Source: Blepharisma stoltei
Lineage: Eukaryota; Ciliophora; Heterotrichea; Heterotrichida; Blepharismidae
Length of the DNA: 64,000 nt
Direction of reading: 5' to 3'
Assembly (NCBI GenBank): GCA_914767885.1
Contig: CAJZBQ010000061.1
Coordinates: 310,001-374,000, forward strand
In this document: in pieces, positions 33,977-46,200 of the stretch
How the letters are laid out: every line of letters begins with the position of its first letter
Numbering within the stretch: the first letter of the stretch is position 1
Notes under the pieces: model-generated
Database searches by the model: none
The model's input: only the letters and a program-made list of their open reading frames with translations
What the model was told of the DNA's origin: nothing
Position numbers and translations under genes: made by a program

Positions 33977-36900
33977 TTAGACTCCTTTAATAGGGAGAAC
34001 GCAGACTTTTTTATTTCTATGCTCAGCGAATTTGTGCCTTAATATTTCATAAACATTTCTTGAAAAAATAACGGCAGATGCAGAAAATTGTGTTCCTATG
34101 ACTGTTAATGAAATAAAAATAATGCTATTTTCCACAACAGATATAATACCTGAACTTACATCAAATAAATAAAATGAAGTAGCGCACATAACAAGGCCGA
34201 TAAGTACTTCACTAAGCAAATTGGAAATTTGTAAAATTCGATCTTTAAAAGGCCAATAAGCAAGTAAATAAAATATGCTCATAAGAGAGCATATAATATT
34301 AAGGTTAACTTGAGTCTTCGGATAGTCACTCAAAAACACTATATTTGTTATATATATAAATCTTCTTAGAAAATATACAAAATAATAAAGAGAGCAAAGC
34401 AAACCTTTTTCAGTTCTAAATTCATAAAAAAACGAACTGAATAATGAATTAAAAATTCTTTTCTTTTTCTGGATTTTATCTCTATTTCAATAAGAAAATA
34501 TTAAAAATGCAGGAGAAGTTAACATGGATAAAAAATATAATAAAACGCAAACAAAGATATTTGTTATTTGTGCTGCATTGTCGCTTCTTCACACTACTAA
34601 GCCTACACCTGCAGCTGCAGTGAGTTCAAGATAGCTTTGTATTCAGAATCTTATATAAAATGAGTATTTACATGCTTTAAGGATTTTTTTGAATTTTTTA
34701 CCAACAAATCTATAAGAGCACCCAGTAAAATATATAATAAATGGCAATAAAACTATTGATGCAATTACAATAGAAAAGTCATCGCCTTGGTTTAATAGAA
34801 TTAAATCAGTGTTATATCCAAAATTTCTAGCTTCTTTATAAGCTTTGCTTCCTTCTTGCTCTTCAATTAAATATTCAAAAAAATTAGGGAAAAAATTATA
34901 TGAGTTTAAACTTGATAAAAATTGAATCATTTTATTGGAAAAATCAATCCCTGATAGTGATAAATAAGTAAGAATTTGTAAACAGTTCAGCAAGCCTCAT
35001 AAAGAGCTTGGATTTTGATTTAAAATTGACAGTATTATACTTCCGATTACAGTGCTTTGCACAATTGTGACGATATTTGAAGCAATCTCTGATACTACTA
35101 AAATATAAGGATTTGGATCATATTTATTAAGCGGTGAGCAGACAGTCGAAGAATTCAGAATCCCATTTCAAACTGATTTTACTTTCGATAAATCTAAAAA
35201 TGTTACATTTGCGACTGCATCTTGGGGAATTTCGTCCTTAATGGACATAGGAATATAATAATATGTTTCATTAATTTTCTCAAGATTCCATGTGAACTTT
35301 GGATTGGTCTCAATTGATATCGTAGCGTCATTAATAGAAAGTGTGTTTTGTAAATGATCTGAAAAATGAAGTGCTAAAGAATCATTAGAGAAAACTATAA
35401 GACTCACAGAAAATGGCACATAGGTGCATGTTGTCGCTCCGTTGTATCCATCATTGCAGCTACATAAATTATTAATTACGCTTGCGTGATTTACGCAGGA
35501 ACTGCATACCAGAGATGATTCGCAAGTTGAACATAAGTTTGGGCAAGGATAAAGGAGATCATCTGAACCTCGATATCCTCCAGCAGGAACTGAGATGCAA
35601 GAGTTAGAATTATCAAGCACATAGCCTATGCTGCAAATGCAAGAGCTATTTTCAAGAGAAGCATTTGATTTGCAAGTTTTGCACCCAGTAGCAGAATAAT
35701 TAATACATTTATCGCATAGGGAACTATAGCAAACTGAGCAAGATGTTTGACTGTCTTTACAGCCATTTTTACAGTTCGAATTACAATTTGAGCATTTATT
35801 ATATTCAGGTCCTTTCCAAAATTTATTTATTTTACAATTGGGTATGCATGAACCATTTATAGGGCAAACTCCACAATTTTCAGAGCAAGATGTTTGAGAT
35901 AGTAACGCAACGGAATATACAACATTATATATTTTGATTTCATATAAAAATCCTTGAAAGAAGTTCCCTACTATATCTTGAGATATTTGTTGAGCACCTA
36001 TAAGAGATATTGCATTAAAATTTATATCTTGGAAATATCCAAATCCAAGAGTGTATAAAGGATCTGGATTTGTATTTGCATAGCATGTCACAACCGTGTT
36101 TCAATTCATATCTATATTTACTTGAAATACTATATGGCTTCATTCGGAAGTTAGAAGTGAATTTTGGCACATATATAGGAGTATGGAATTATTAATCAAT
36201 AACTGAATAGCAGGCTTGCGGCTGATTAAATAGACTGCATAAACAGTTGAATAGCTATTGGAAATATCATTTTTTGAGATCACAGCTGAATTTTCATTCT
36301 CAATATTTAATCATATAGAAATAGTAAAAACTGGACCAATTTTGAGCTTAGGTGATATATATGTTTTATATTCTGGCAGCCTCATAACTGAAGATATTCC
36401 ATTAAAATAAAAGCCTCTCAAATGAGCGCCTATTGGATCATCCTCTTCGTAATCTGGATAAAATTGCTCAGATAACCCCGTTACTACTGGAATTGAACTC
36501 GCTGAATCATAGACAACTCCATTCAATGTATTTAAATTCAAACTAAAAAAGAGCTGAGTTGTCAATAAACATTCGTTTGATAACTTTGCATATCCTAAAG
36601 GACAGTCAGATAAGCAAGTTTTGGCTGCAGAGAAATAATAATAGCCAGGTTTGCAAGATGTGCATTGATAATAAAATGATCCTGAGCAGGCAGAGCATCC
36701 TTCATAGCAAGGCGAACAAATAGTTTGCCCAGGAGGCTCATAAAATCCACTATCACATGTGCATGAACTACCTGACCGATTGGCAACACATAAAGTGCAA
36801 GAATTGGGCGAAAATGAAGAGCACTTTAAGCATAATTCACTATCACAAATATTGCATGAGTCTCTCACGCAGCCCTGCATGCGTTCACAAGGTGGACACC

Positions 36901-38740
36901 CATAGCATCCAGTCCCATCCCAATATTGATTTACATTACAATCTCAAAGACAATCAAGATCCTCTCCTGAATCACAATGATGAAATCTCTCCCTTCAAAA
37001 ACTGGAACTAGCGACTTGCCAAAGTTGAAAAAAACTTATAAAGCCATTAAAGTCTGAAGAGCCTAGAAAAAGCGATCCTCCTTCTGGCGGTCTAAAAATA
37101 ATATTGCTCGCAAAAAGGTAGCTATCATCGGCGGAAAGATCTTGAAGCCATGCAAATGTAGAAACTCCGCTATCTTTATCAAATGCCATCGAAAAACACA
37201 AATAATATCACTGCAGAGAATTTGGACCTCCTGTTCAAGATAAAGTAGGACTTGGAAAAGTACTGCCTGTATTATCTTCCATTTCAATATTAAATGATCT
37301 AGCGTCAGTACTAAAAAAAACACTATTCTCTTTCTTAAATTGCAAATAGGCTCCAGAATAGATATATATCCATATTTCAATTGTAAACTCATATGAAAAA
37401 TTGATTTTTGCTTCTAAATAGTAATTATTAGTAAAATAAAGTCCTCTATTCTTTACTGGAATTGGATCATAAGTTTCTCGATCATTTCAAAAATAATAGT
37501 GAGAATCACTTGCAGCAGTTACTAAAATATCGTCATAAATCCCCTTAAACTCACCTGTAAAATCAGCTGTAATAACAGGTGTAGCTACTGGAGCACAATT
37601 GCCAAAACCATATGGGCACCCATATAGACAGATTCCATTAATAAAATAATATCCAACTTTGCATGAGTTGCTGTATCAGGTTGAGTCACAAGTATCAGCT
37701 AATCAGTCACAACTAGGTAATGATCGTATTTTATGTTCCATACACATATCAGAAGCATATCCAGTGCATACTAGACAATCTATTGAATGGCATATAGAGG
37801 AACAGTTTCTGCGAATGCATCATGGTCATTTTTGTGAGCAGCTTAAATCACAGTCTTGGCATTGGTTACCATCCCAGTATTGAAGATTAAGACATTGTAT
37901 TTGAGTGCTCATCTCCCAATAGTTTAAGGTTAAATCATTTCTTGCTTCAGCTCAATACAAAAATCCTTGAAAAGAATTCCCTTGATTTCCTATTGTTCAG
38001 GTATAATTACCATTTGGAAAATTTGCTTCTTGTCCAAAAAAAAGTTGGCTTATCATGCTACTCATTTTCGTAAAAATTTGTAGCTTAACTGAATCACATG
38101 CAATTTGTTCAATTTGAAATGACAAATAGTTTCATAGGGATAAGGTATTTGAATGCTTGATTGATAAATGAGATTCATTGTAATTCCCTGAATTTTTAGA
38201 AATAATCTTAAAAGAAATTCCACTGTCTAATATGCACTCAATATAATTTTTTGAGTTTATATCTACAATTATAAGAATCCCTGGGGAGATTTGATGGATT
38301 CAAAAGTTCAAAGTGAAATAAAGTGATGGGATGTAGCTTTTATTGCTCATTATTGATGAGGAAGGCTCAAAATAAAATCCACGGTCTAAAGTAGGTAGTG
38401 GAGAGTTTTTTGTTAAACTACTATAAGGAACTCCAAGAGGGTTCACTCATTTATCTGTATAGTTACTTGAGCTTTGAATAAAAGAAGCTGATAAATCTTG
38501 AGCTTTCCAAAAATTAAGCTCAAATAACTTGGGTGATACTGGCAGATTGCATTTGGCAAAAGGTGAAGATTCTTCAATAAATTGAGAAGGGCATGCTTCA
38601 GAACAAATTTTACCATCAATCATGTACTTAAAATTCATATCTGTGCATATTTCAATAGTGCTGTTCTTTTGTGTGGATGAAAACGCTAGAAGAGTGTTGG
38701 AAAGTAAAATCAACTCGAATAGTTTCATTATTAACCCCAT
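33977..38740 (-). CDS. Gene D: short-form LamG/Cys-rich polytopic membrane protein (1587 aa), no IES
   Basis: This is one uninterrupted frame of 1588 codons (TGA as Trp) from ATG 38740 (MGLIMKLFELILLSNTLLAF, signal peptide) to TAA 33977. The start was chosen by alignment with the duplicated fragment at 39588, whose first residues are MRSIIKLFQLILL. There are only three LamG-like modules (signatures near residues 117, 430 and 773). Cys-rich repeats follow, including WPWCIR near 37800 (its usual CCD reads SCD), then the polytopic C-terminus from about residue 1230 with FWIQSYLELTAAAGVGL, YFLRRFIYITNIVFL and YWPFKDRILQISNLLSEV. The three modules correspond to the first, second and last modules of the long paralogs. 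It is the only array member with no germline interruption. Confidence 0.92.
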
Positions 38741-39300
38741 ATGCAACTATGATCAGAATATTTTTATGAATTATTTATGAAAACTCAATGCTGAGAAGTT
38801 AATTCTCAATTATTTTAATAACTATTTCACTAAGTGGAATAGAATTTCCCTTCTAATTTAATTTGTTTAAAAAAAATTAAATGAGTAATGAGTTATGAGC
38901 TAAAATAAAACTTAGTATTTTAAATTTATGATGAAAAATACAATTAAACTTAGAAGAATTTATTAAAAGAGTAGTATGAGTAATTTAACACCCTTGTGGC
39001 TAATTATTATGGATTAATAAATAAAAATAAAAATACTTTTGCTTTTAATTTGATCAGTTAGTTACTCTTCAAGCAGCATTAACAAATAATCGATTTTTAA
39101 ACAGAAAATTATTTAAGTAATTGACAATTAGTGTAGCACAGGTTTTGAATAATTTTTTCTAGATTTAAGCATTTCAAATTTCGACATGCCAAGGCGTTGC
39201 CTATATGGAATTTCAAATTTATAAAAAGTTTCAATTGTAAGGCTTGTTGATATTCAAATTCATGGTGTTATTAAATTGCACTTAAGTCTAATTTTATTTA
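38741..39300. other. AT-rich intergenic region between gene D and the 5' gene fragment
   Basis: No gene or clear repeat is seen. Homology to the gene D coding sequence stops at about 39310, so this is not a continuation of the fragment. Confidence 0.45.
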
Positions 39301-39588
39301 AAAAATATGGTTATTTGAGCTTTGGATAGAAGGCGCTGATAAGTCTTGGGCTTTTCAAAACTCAAGCTCAAATAATTTGGGTGATACTGGTAGATTGCAT
39401 TTGGCAAAAGGTGAAGATTCTTCAATGAATTGAGATGGACATCTTTCAGCGCAAATTTTTCCATCGATTATGTACTTAAACTTCATATCTGTGCAAAATC
39501 CAAATATACTATTCTTTTGGAACGATGGTAAAGCTTTAATATGATATGAGAGCAAAATAAGCTGAAATAGCTTTATTATTGACCTCAT
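39301..39588 (-). pseudogene. Truncated 5' fragment of a gene D-like paralog
   Basis: ATG at 39588 opens MRSIIKLFQLILLSYHIKAL and continues, with one TGA as Trp, for about 95 codons. The line CAERCPSQFIEESSPFAKC is nearly identical to gene D residues 52-70, and FELEFWKAQDLSA to its FELNFWKAQDLSA. The similarity ends at the GAGC near 39318. A stop follows, and nothing of the LamG module or later parts is found. It looks like a duplicated gene start left by unequal exchange or deletion. A remnant continuing beyond an unseen IES cannot be fully excluded, but no homologous coding follows within 550 bp. Confidence 0.75.
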
Positions 39589-40285
39589 AAAATAAAATAT
39601 AAATCAAATTTTTTTAATTAGTTTTCATCAGGATTATATATCGAGAATTTAATTGCTTATTTTGTCTGATTATATATAGATGATCAAATAAAGATTATTT
39701 AATTATTAATTTTAGAGGATTGTCTGGCGAAAAATAAATTCGCTCAATATAAAATTAAGGATTCAATAATTTTATAAAATTTTCGCTGTTTAAATAGAGT
39801 AAACAAAAGTCAACATAAGCAACTAAATATTTTTGATATTAAATAGTTAAGGGTTTGTGTTGAAATAATTGGTTTTTGCTAAAAATAAAATCCCTTTTAA
39901 TTTTGATCTGGATTAAAGAATAATTTTTTTTGAATATATTCGAATGCAGGTGATATACTATTAGCTGAATATAGCCTTGAGCATATTTCAATTAAGTAGT
40001 GCATATTATATGCTCTAAAGTATTTATTTGCTCGAAATTTAATTTTATTAAAAAAGTATTAAATGCTTCGCCATTTTTAAAGCTTAATTATATTTTATAA
40101 TTGAATTCTAAAATTAATCAATTTTCTGACGTTGATGCATAAATTTTTAAAACTGCATTTAATAGCTTGATTGACAAATTACTGCGTACAATTAAAAATA
40201 GTATAAAGAGACTATTATTATATGCGTTAGGATATTTGTTGAAGAAGAATACTGATTACTCTAAACCTAAATTTTAGTAAATTAC
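39589..40285. other. AT-rich intergenic region between the gene fragment and gene E end
   Basis: About 700 bp, very AT-rich, with only short open frames. I see no feature to report. Confidence 0.45.
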
Positions 40286-43200
40286 TTAACTAAGAACCAC
40301 TTTACTTTCTTGTAATGGATGAATACTAAACTTATCATTTCTATACCGATGAATTTTATGTCTAATAATTTGATAAATTGTTCTCAAGAAAATACTAACA
40401 GAAGAAAAAAACTGTGCTCCCATAATTATCATGGAAATGAAAATAATTGCATTTTCTATGCCAGAAATTATGCTTGAGCTTACTTCAAATAAATAAAAGG
40501 AAGTTGCACACATAATAACACCTATCATAATTTCGCTTATTAAATTGGATATCTGTAGAATTCTATCTTTAAATGGCCTATAAAAAATTAAATAAAAAAT
40601 GCTCATCAAAGAACATATAATATTTATAAAGACTTGAGTCTTTGGGTATTCACACAAAAACACTAAATTGACTGTGTACAAAAGTCTTCTTATAAAGAAA
40701 ACAAAATAATAAAGAGAATATATAAAGCCTTTTTCAGTTTGAAATTCATAAAAAAATGAATCATAGAGCAGTGCGAAGTTTCTTTGATTTCTTTGGATTT
40801 TGTATCTATTTTTATAGGTAAAATAAAAAAAGGCAATAGGGGAAGCGATTAATAATGAAAATACACCGAAACAAATAACAATATTTACTATTTGAATTGC
40901 ATTATCACTTTTTAACTTCACTAGTCCTACAGCTGCTGCAGCACCAAGCTCAAGGTAGCATTGCAGTCAGAATCTTATATAAAACGAGTATTTTAAATTT
41001 TTGAATAAATTTTTAAACCTTTTGCCAACTAATCTATATGAGCAATCTGCTAAATATATTATAAATGGCAATGATATCATTGAAGCTATAATGATTGAGA
41101 AATCATCGCCTTGATTTAATAAAATTTGATCTGTATTGTACCCATATTTAAGAGCTTGAGCATAAGCTTTATTCCCATCTTTTTCATCTATTGCATGTTC
41201 AAAAAAATTAGGAAAAAGGTTATAAGAATTCAAATTTGACAAAAATTGGCTCATTTTGTCAGAAAAAGGAATTCCAGATAATGATAAATAGCTAAGAATC
41301 TGTAAGCAGTTCATCAAGCCTCATAAAGAGCTTGGATTGGGGTTTAAAAATGATAAAGCTATACTCCCTATCACAGCACTTTGCACAACTGCTGTAGCTT
41401 TTGAAGCAATTGCAGCTACTACTAAATTATCAGGGCTTGGATCATACTTATTGAGTTTTGAGCTGACTGTTGAAGAATTTAGAGTTTCATTTCCAATAGA
41501 TCTTACTTGTGATAAATCAAAAAATGTGGCGTTTACTATCGCATCTTGCTTGATTTTATCTTTGATATTCATTGGGATGCTATAATATGTCGTATTTATC
41601 TGCTCAAGTTCTCATGCGAAATCTGGATTATCTTCTATTGCTATTTTAATGATATTTGCTTTCAGAGAATTTTGCAAAGGATCTGAAAAATTAAGAGATA
41701 AAGAATTATTTTTAAATACTAAAAGGGTTACAAAAAAAGTAGGGTCAGTGGAATTTGTAGTTTCATTATGAGCGCTGTTGTCACAGTCAGTATCACATAT
41801 GCACGTATTGTTCATGAGAGAAGCATTTGATTTGCAAGTTATACATCCGTTTTCAGAATAATCGATGCAAGTCTCACATAAGGAACTATAGCAAACTGAG
41901 CAAGACTCTCGACTATCCTTGCGTCCATATATACATTAAATGGCGACACGAGTGAACCTGGCTCTTGGTGCAAAAGTCTAGACCTTATGGCTACGACGAG
42001 CTGGGATTGACTCAGAGCCGAGAATCAAGTTCAGGCTCAAAAAGTGTAAATCCTGGGAGGTCTTTGCTGCTTTCCTGTGGTTGAAAATGGAGGTGTTCAA
42101 CATCACCTTTTGGATCCAAGGTCCCACGGGCATTCTCTACCGATAAGTTCAGGCTTCAGCCCAGGCTACAGGGAGTCGCCTTTTTCTGTAGCAATTGATG
42201 AAAGGCACTTCAACACCCAACAGATTTAAGGATTCTTGGAATCAAGCTACTCTAATCGCCTTTAAAAATCCATGAGCCGCCCGCTCAAGACTGAAGCCGG
42301 CAAGGCAAGGACGAGACAAAAGGCACCGGAAGTGGTACAGACCCTCTGGGCTGGAGTCGAAAAGCAGATAAACCTCTTGTACAGGAGGTTTTGGTGACTG
42401 CATGACAATATAGCTAACATCTAACTTTAGATAGCATATAGGGCTTTCCCTTGAATAGCCCGATAACGGGCTGGCTTCATCCCGTTATCGGGCTATTCAA
42501 GGAGAAGCCCTATAGCATCCTTGCATCCTTTGCATTTTGAGTTGCACTTCGAACATTGATCATATTCAGGTCCTTCCCAATATTCAAAGATTTTACAATT
42601 AGGTAAGCATGATCCTTTTACATGGCAAACATCACAGTTCTCCAAGCAAGATGTAGCCGCCAATAACTTAATATCATAATCTGTATTAAAGATTTTTATC
42701 TCATATAAAAATCCTTGAAAGAAGTTCCCTATATTTTGAGATATTTGTTGAGCTCCGATGAGTGTAGCTGCATTTAAGTTAATGTCTTGAAAATATCCAA
42801 ACCCAGCAGTGGATATAGGATCTGGATTTGTATTTATGTAACACATTACAACAGTATTCCCATTACCGTCAAGCTTTACTAAAAACGCTAAATGACTTCA
42901 CTTATAAGAGTTGAGAGGAGCCTGGCATGCGATAGAAACAACTGAATCCTTAATCAGCAACTGAAGAGCAGGCTTTGAGCTGCTTAAAATGATAGCATAA
43001 ATGGTTGAATAATTGTTAGAAATATCAGTTTTTGAAAACAGAGATGAATTTTCATTTTCAATATTTAACCATATAGAAATCATAAAAATTGGTCCAATAT
43101 TTAGTTTTGGTGTTACATAAGTTTTATACTCACTCCTCCTCCTCCCTCTCGCTTATTTTTTTTTTTAAAAAATTTTATAGTAATTTTTTTTTCGAAATAT

Positions 43201-46200
43201 AAAAGCAAAAATTGAGAAATTTAAAATTAATTAATTCGCGAAATTTATGTTTTAAAATGCAAGCTGTTTAAAACTTAAATAAAATGAGTTTGATATTTCA
43301 TTATCACTTATATTGCGAAATATTTTTTTTTATAAAAATTTTTATATATTAAAGAAATTTTTGTTCGCTCACGGAGTGGGGGAGTCAGGCAACCTCATAA
43401 CTGAAGATTTTCCATCAAAATAAAAGCCTCTTAAATAAGCACTTATCGGATCATCGTCTTCATAATTTGGATAAAACTTATCTAATGACCCTGTAATTAC
43501 TGGAATTGAATTTGCGCTATCATAAATGATTCCGCTGATACTGCTTAAGCTTATGTCAAAAACGAGATCTTCCTTCAACAAGCATTCGTTTGTAGATTTC
43601 GTGTATCCTAAAGGGCAATCAGATAAACAAACATTCGCTTTAGATAAATAATAATAACCCGATATGCATGATGTGCATTGATAATAAAGCAGCCCAGTGC
43701 AGTCTGAGCAGAATTTATAGCATGCTAAGCATTCAGCTTTGCCAGGCGTTTGAGTATACCCTTTATTGCATTCGCATGGGCTTCCTGATGCATTGGCTGC
43801 ACACAATATGCAAGAGTTAGTTGAAAATGATGAGCACTTTAGACATAAATCGTTTTCACAAAGACCACATGAATCTGCCCTTACACAACCATTTTTGCAT
43901 GATACTAAGCATTTTTCACAGCTCGATCCATCGAAATAGTGATCATAATCGCAGTTTCATAAGCAGTCTAAACTAGAACCTGGCTCACAATTAAAATAAT
44001 TCATACCATCCATAAAGCTTGGAATAGTTTTCTGTCATAATTGAAAATAGCTTATGAATCCATAAAAGTCGGAAGACCCAAGATATAGCGATCCTCCCGA
44101 ATGCGGTCTAAAAACGCAATCATCTATGGTGGTTGGATGCTCAGGTAAAGCATCAATATAAGGCGTGATTGTTGAAATTCCATTATAGAAATATTGAACT
44201 GAATAAGAAATGCAGTTTCATTGGTGCGTATTTATTGATAATGATGCGGAAGCAGATATACTTGTTCCGTTTGATCTTTCAAATGTAACATCAATTGCTC
44301 CATTAGAATGTATAAGAATTTTATTTCCAGTGAATCAGACATAAGTGCCACTAATTGGATAATATATACATTAAAATCGCGATGGTGAATCAGCCCTTTT
44401 TCTCAAAACCTGTAGCCGGTGACCTTGTGGAAGGGAAATTGGTGCTCGAGGAGGATATCCGACTAGGCTTTTTCCTTGGCACAGTCGAGCGCAACGTCGA
44501 ACTTTGGTCGGCCGCAGCTCATTCTGATGCCAGGATTTTTGCCTCTGAGAAATGGTCTTCCAAGGTAGGAAAGGGGAAGCTCAGCAGCACCAAGGACACC
44601 CGCTTAGTCCATGGGAAAGTCCCTAGCATTAAACTGGGCGTTATTTTTCAGGCTTTGAACTTCCATTTGACTGACAATCCTACCAGATAATTTGTTTTTT
44701 AAAAATTTTGGAATGGGCAGCCTCTGTTGATGCACTGCTAGGTGGCACAACTCACCCAACTACGGGAAGCGAATACACATTCTCGTCCAGTAGGAGCAAC
44801 ACTTTGAAGGTTGTGATCGATCGCTGGTGAGCAACCTGGTGAAGCAGTAAGGTTGAAGGTAGACCCGGGGAAACCTTAGGTAATAGGTGTCTCTCAATAA
44901 TAAAGTTAATGCTAATGTCATTAATTGGATAAACCCACATTAGAACACTAAATGTGTGACACAAGTTTATAGGTGCTACCAAGTAAGTGTCAGGAATAAA
45001 ATAGAGCCCTCTCATTTTTGCTGGTAGCGGATCTGTGCTTTCTGGGGAATTTCAGTAGTTATAGCTAGATGCGCTCGTTGATGTTATTAAAGGATCATAA
45101 ACTCCTGCAAAATCAGTAGTAAAATCAACTGAAATGATAGGTACAGAATAATCACTAGATCCGTCTGGGGTTGCATACAGACAAATTCCATCAATAAGAA
45201 CTTTTCCAGTAGCACAACCAGAGCTATCCCAAGTTGATTTGCAGCTATCTGCTAGCCAGTCGCAACAATAAGGAAGTATACCTGTTTTACATTTTGTGCA
45301 CATTCCAGCTGAATATCCATCGCATGTTAAGCAATCTGTTGCATAGCATATGGAGCAATCAGTAGATCGTATACATCAAGGCCATTTTTGACAAGAATCA
45401 TCACACGCTATGCAATCATCAGAATATTTATTATCATAACATGAAGATTCTTTACCTAAGTCTCAAAAAGCCGATGTTAAGTCATTTCTCGCTTCAATTC
45501 AATATAAGAATCCCTGGAAAGAGCCTGATCCTGATTTCCCAATTGTTCACAAATAATTTCCACTTGGAAAATTTGCTTCTTGTAGAGTGAAAAGATTGTC
45601 CACAAGCATATTTGATGGGGTCCCTTCACTATAAATAGATAGATAAACTGTGCTACAATCTACTTGGTTAATCTGAATTGAATAATACTTTCACACAGAA
45701 TCAACTGGTGGGCTTGTAATTTTAAGTGCATTTTCATTATCATCATTTGAATTTTGAGCAATAATTATAAAAATTAAGGTATCTCATCCATTTTCATCAA
45801 AATCATATTATGTGTTACCTAAATTGCTTATCTAGGCTGGCATTTTGAACATTTGGAAAAAAATTTTCACACGTAAAATATAGAGATTTTCACGTATGGA
45901 GATTTTCTTCAAGCGTTGGAGAAAATTTTAAAATGCCCAGCGTAGATAAGCAATTTAGGCAGCGCATAATACCTTCATTCTATATAGTTTTGTGAATTTA
46001 AATTTACAGTCAAAATATTACCATGATTATACGGAAAAATCCAAGCATTTGCTGTAAAATAAAGAGATGGGATATAGTGCTGGTTGCTTGTTATAGATGA
46101 AGTTTGGGCAAAATAAAATCCGCGGTCTATTGTAGGGAGTGGAGCAGTTTGGCTTAAAATATAAGACACTCCTGAAGGATTCATTCATTTATCTGCGGCA

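Noticed and set aside
36960-37015. Apparent break in gene D with CTCTCCC, suspected IES end
   Set aside because: The minus frame continues with TGA as Trp (SSSFWRERFHHCDSG), with no direct repeats and no inverted end.
43131-43160. CTCCTCC run as a simple microsatellite
   Set aside because: It is the left end of a TCA-duplicated MITE whose excision restores the gene E frame.
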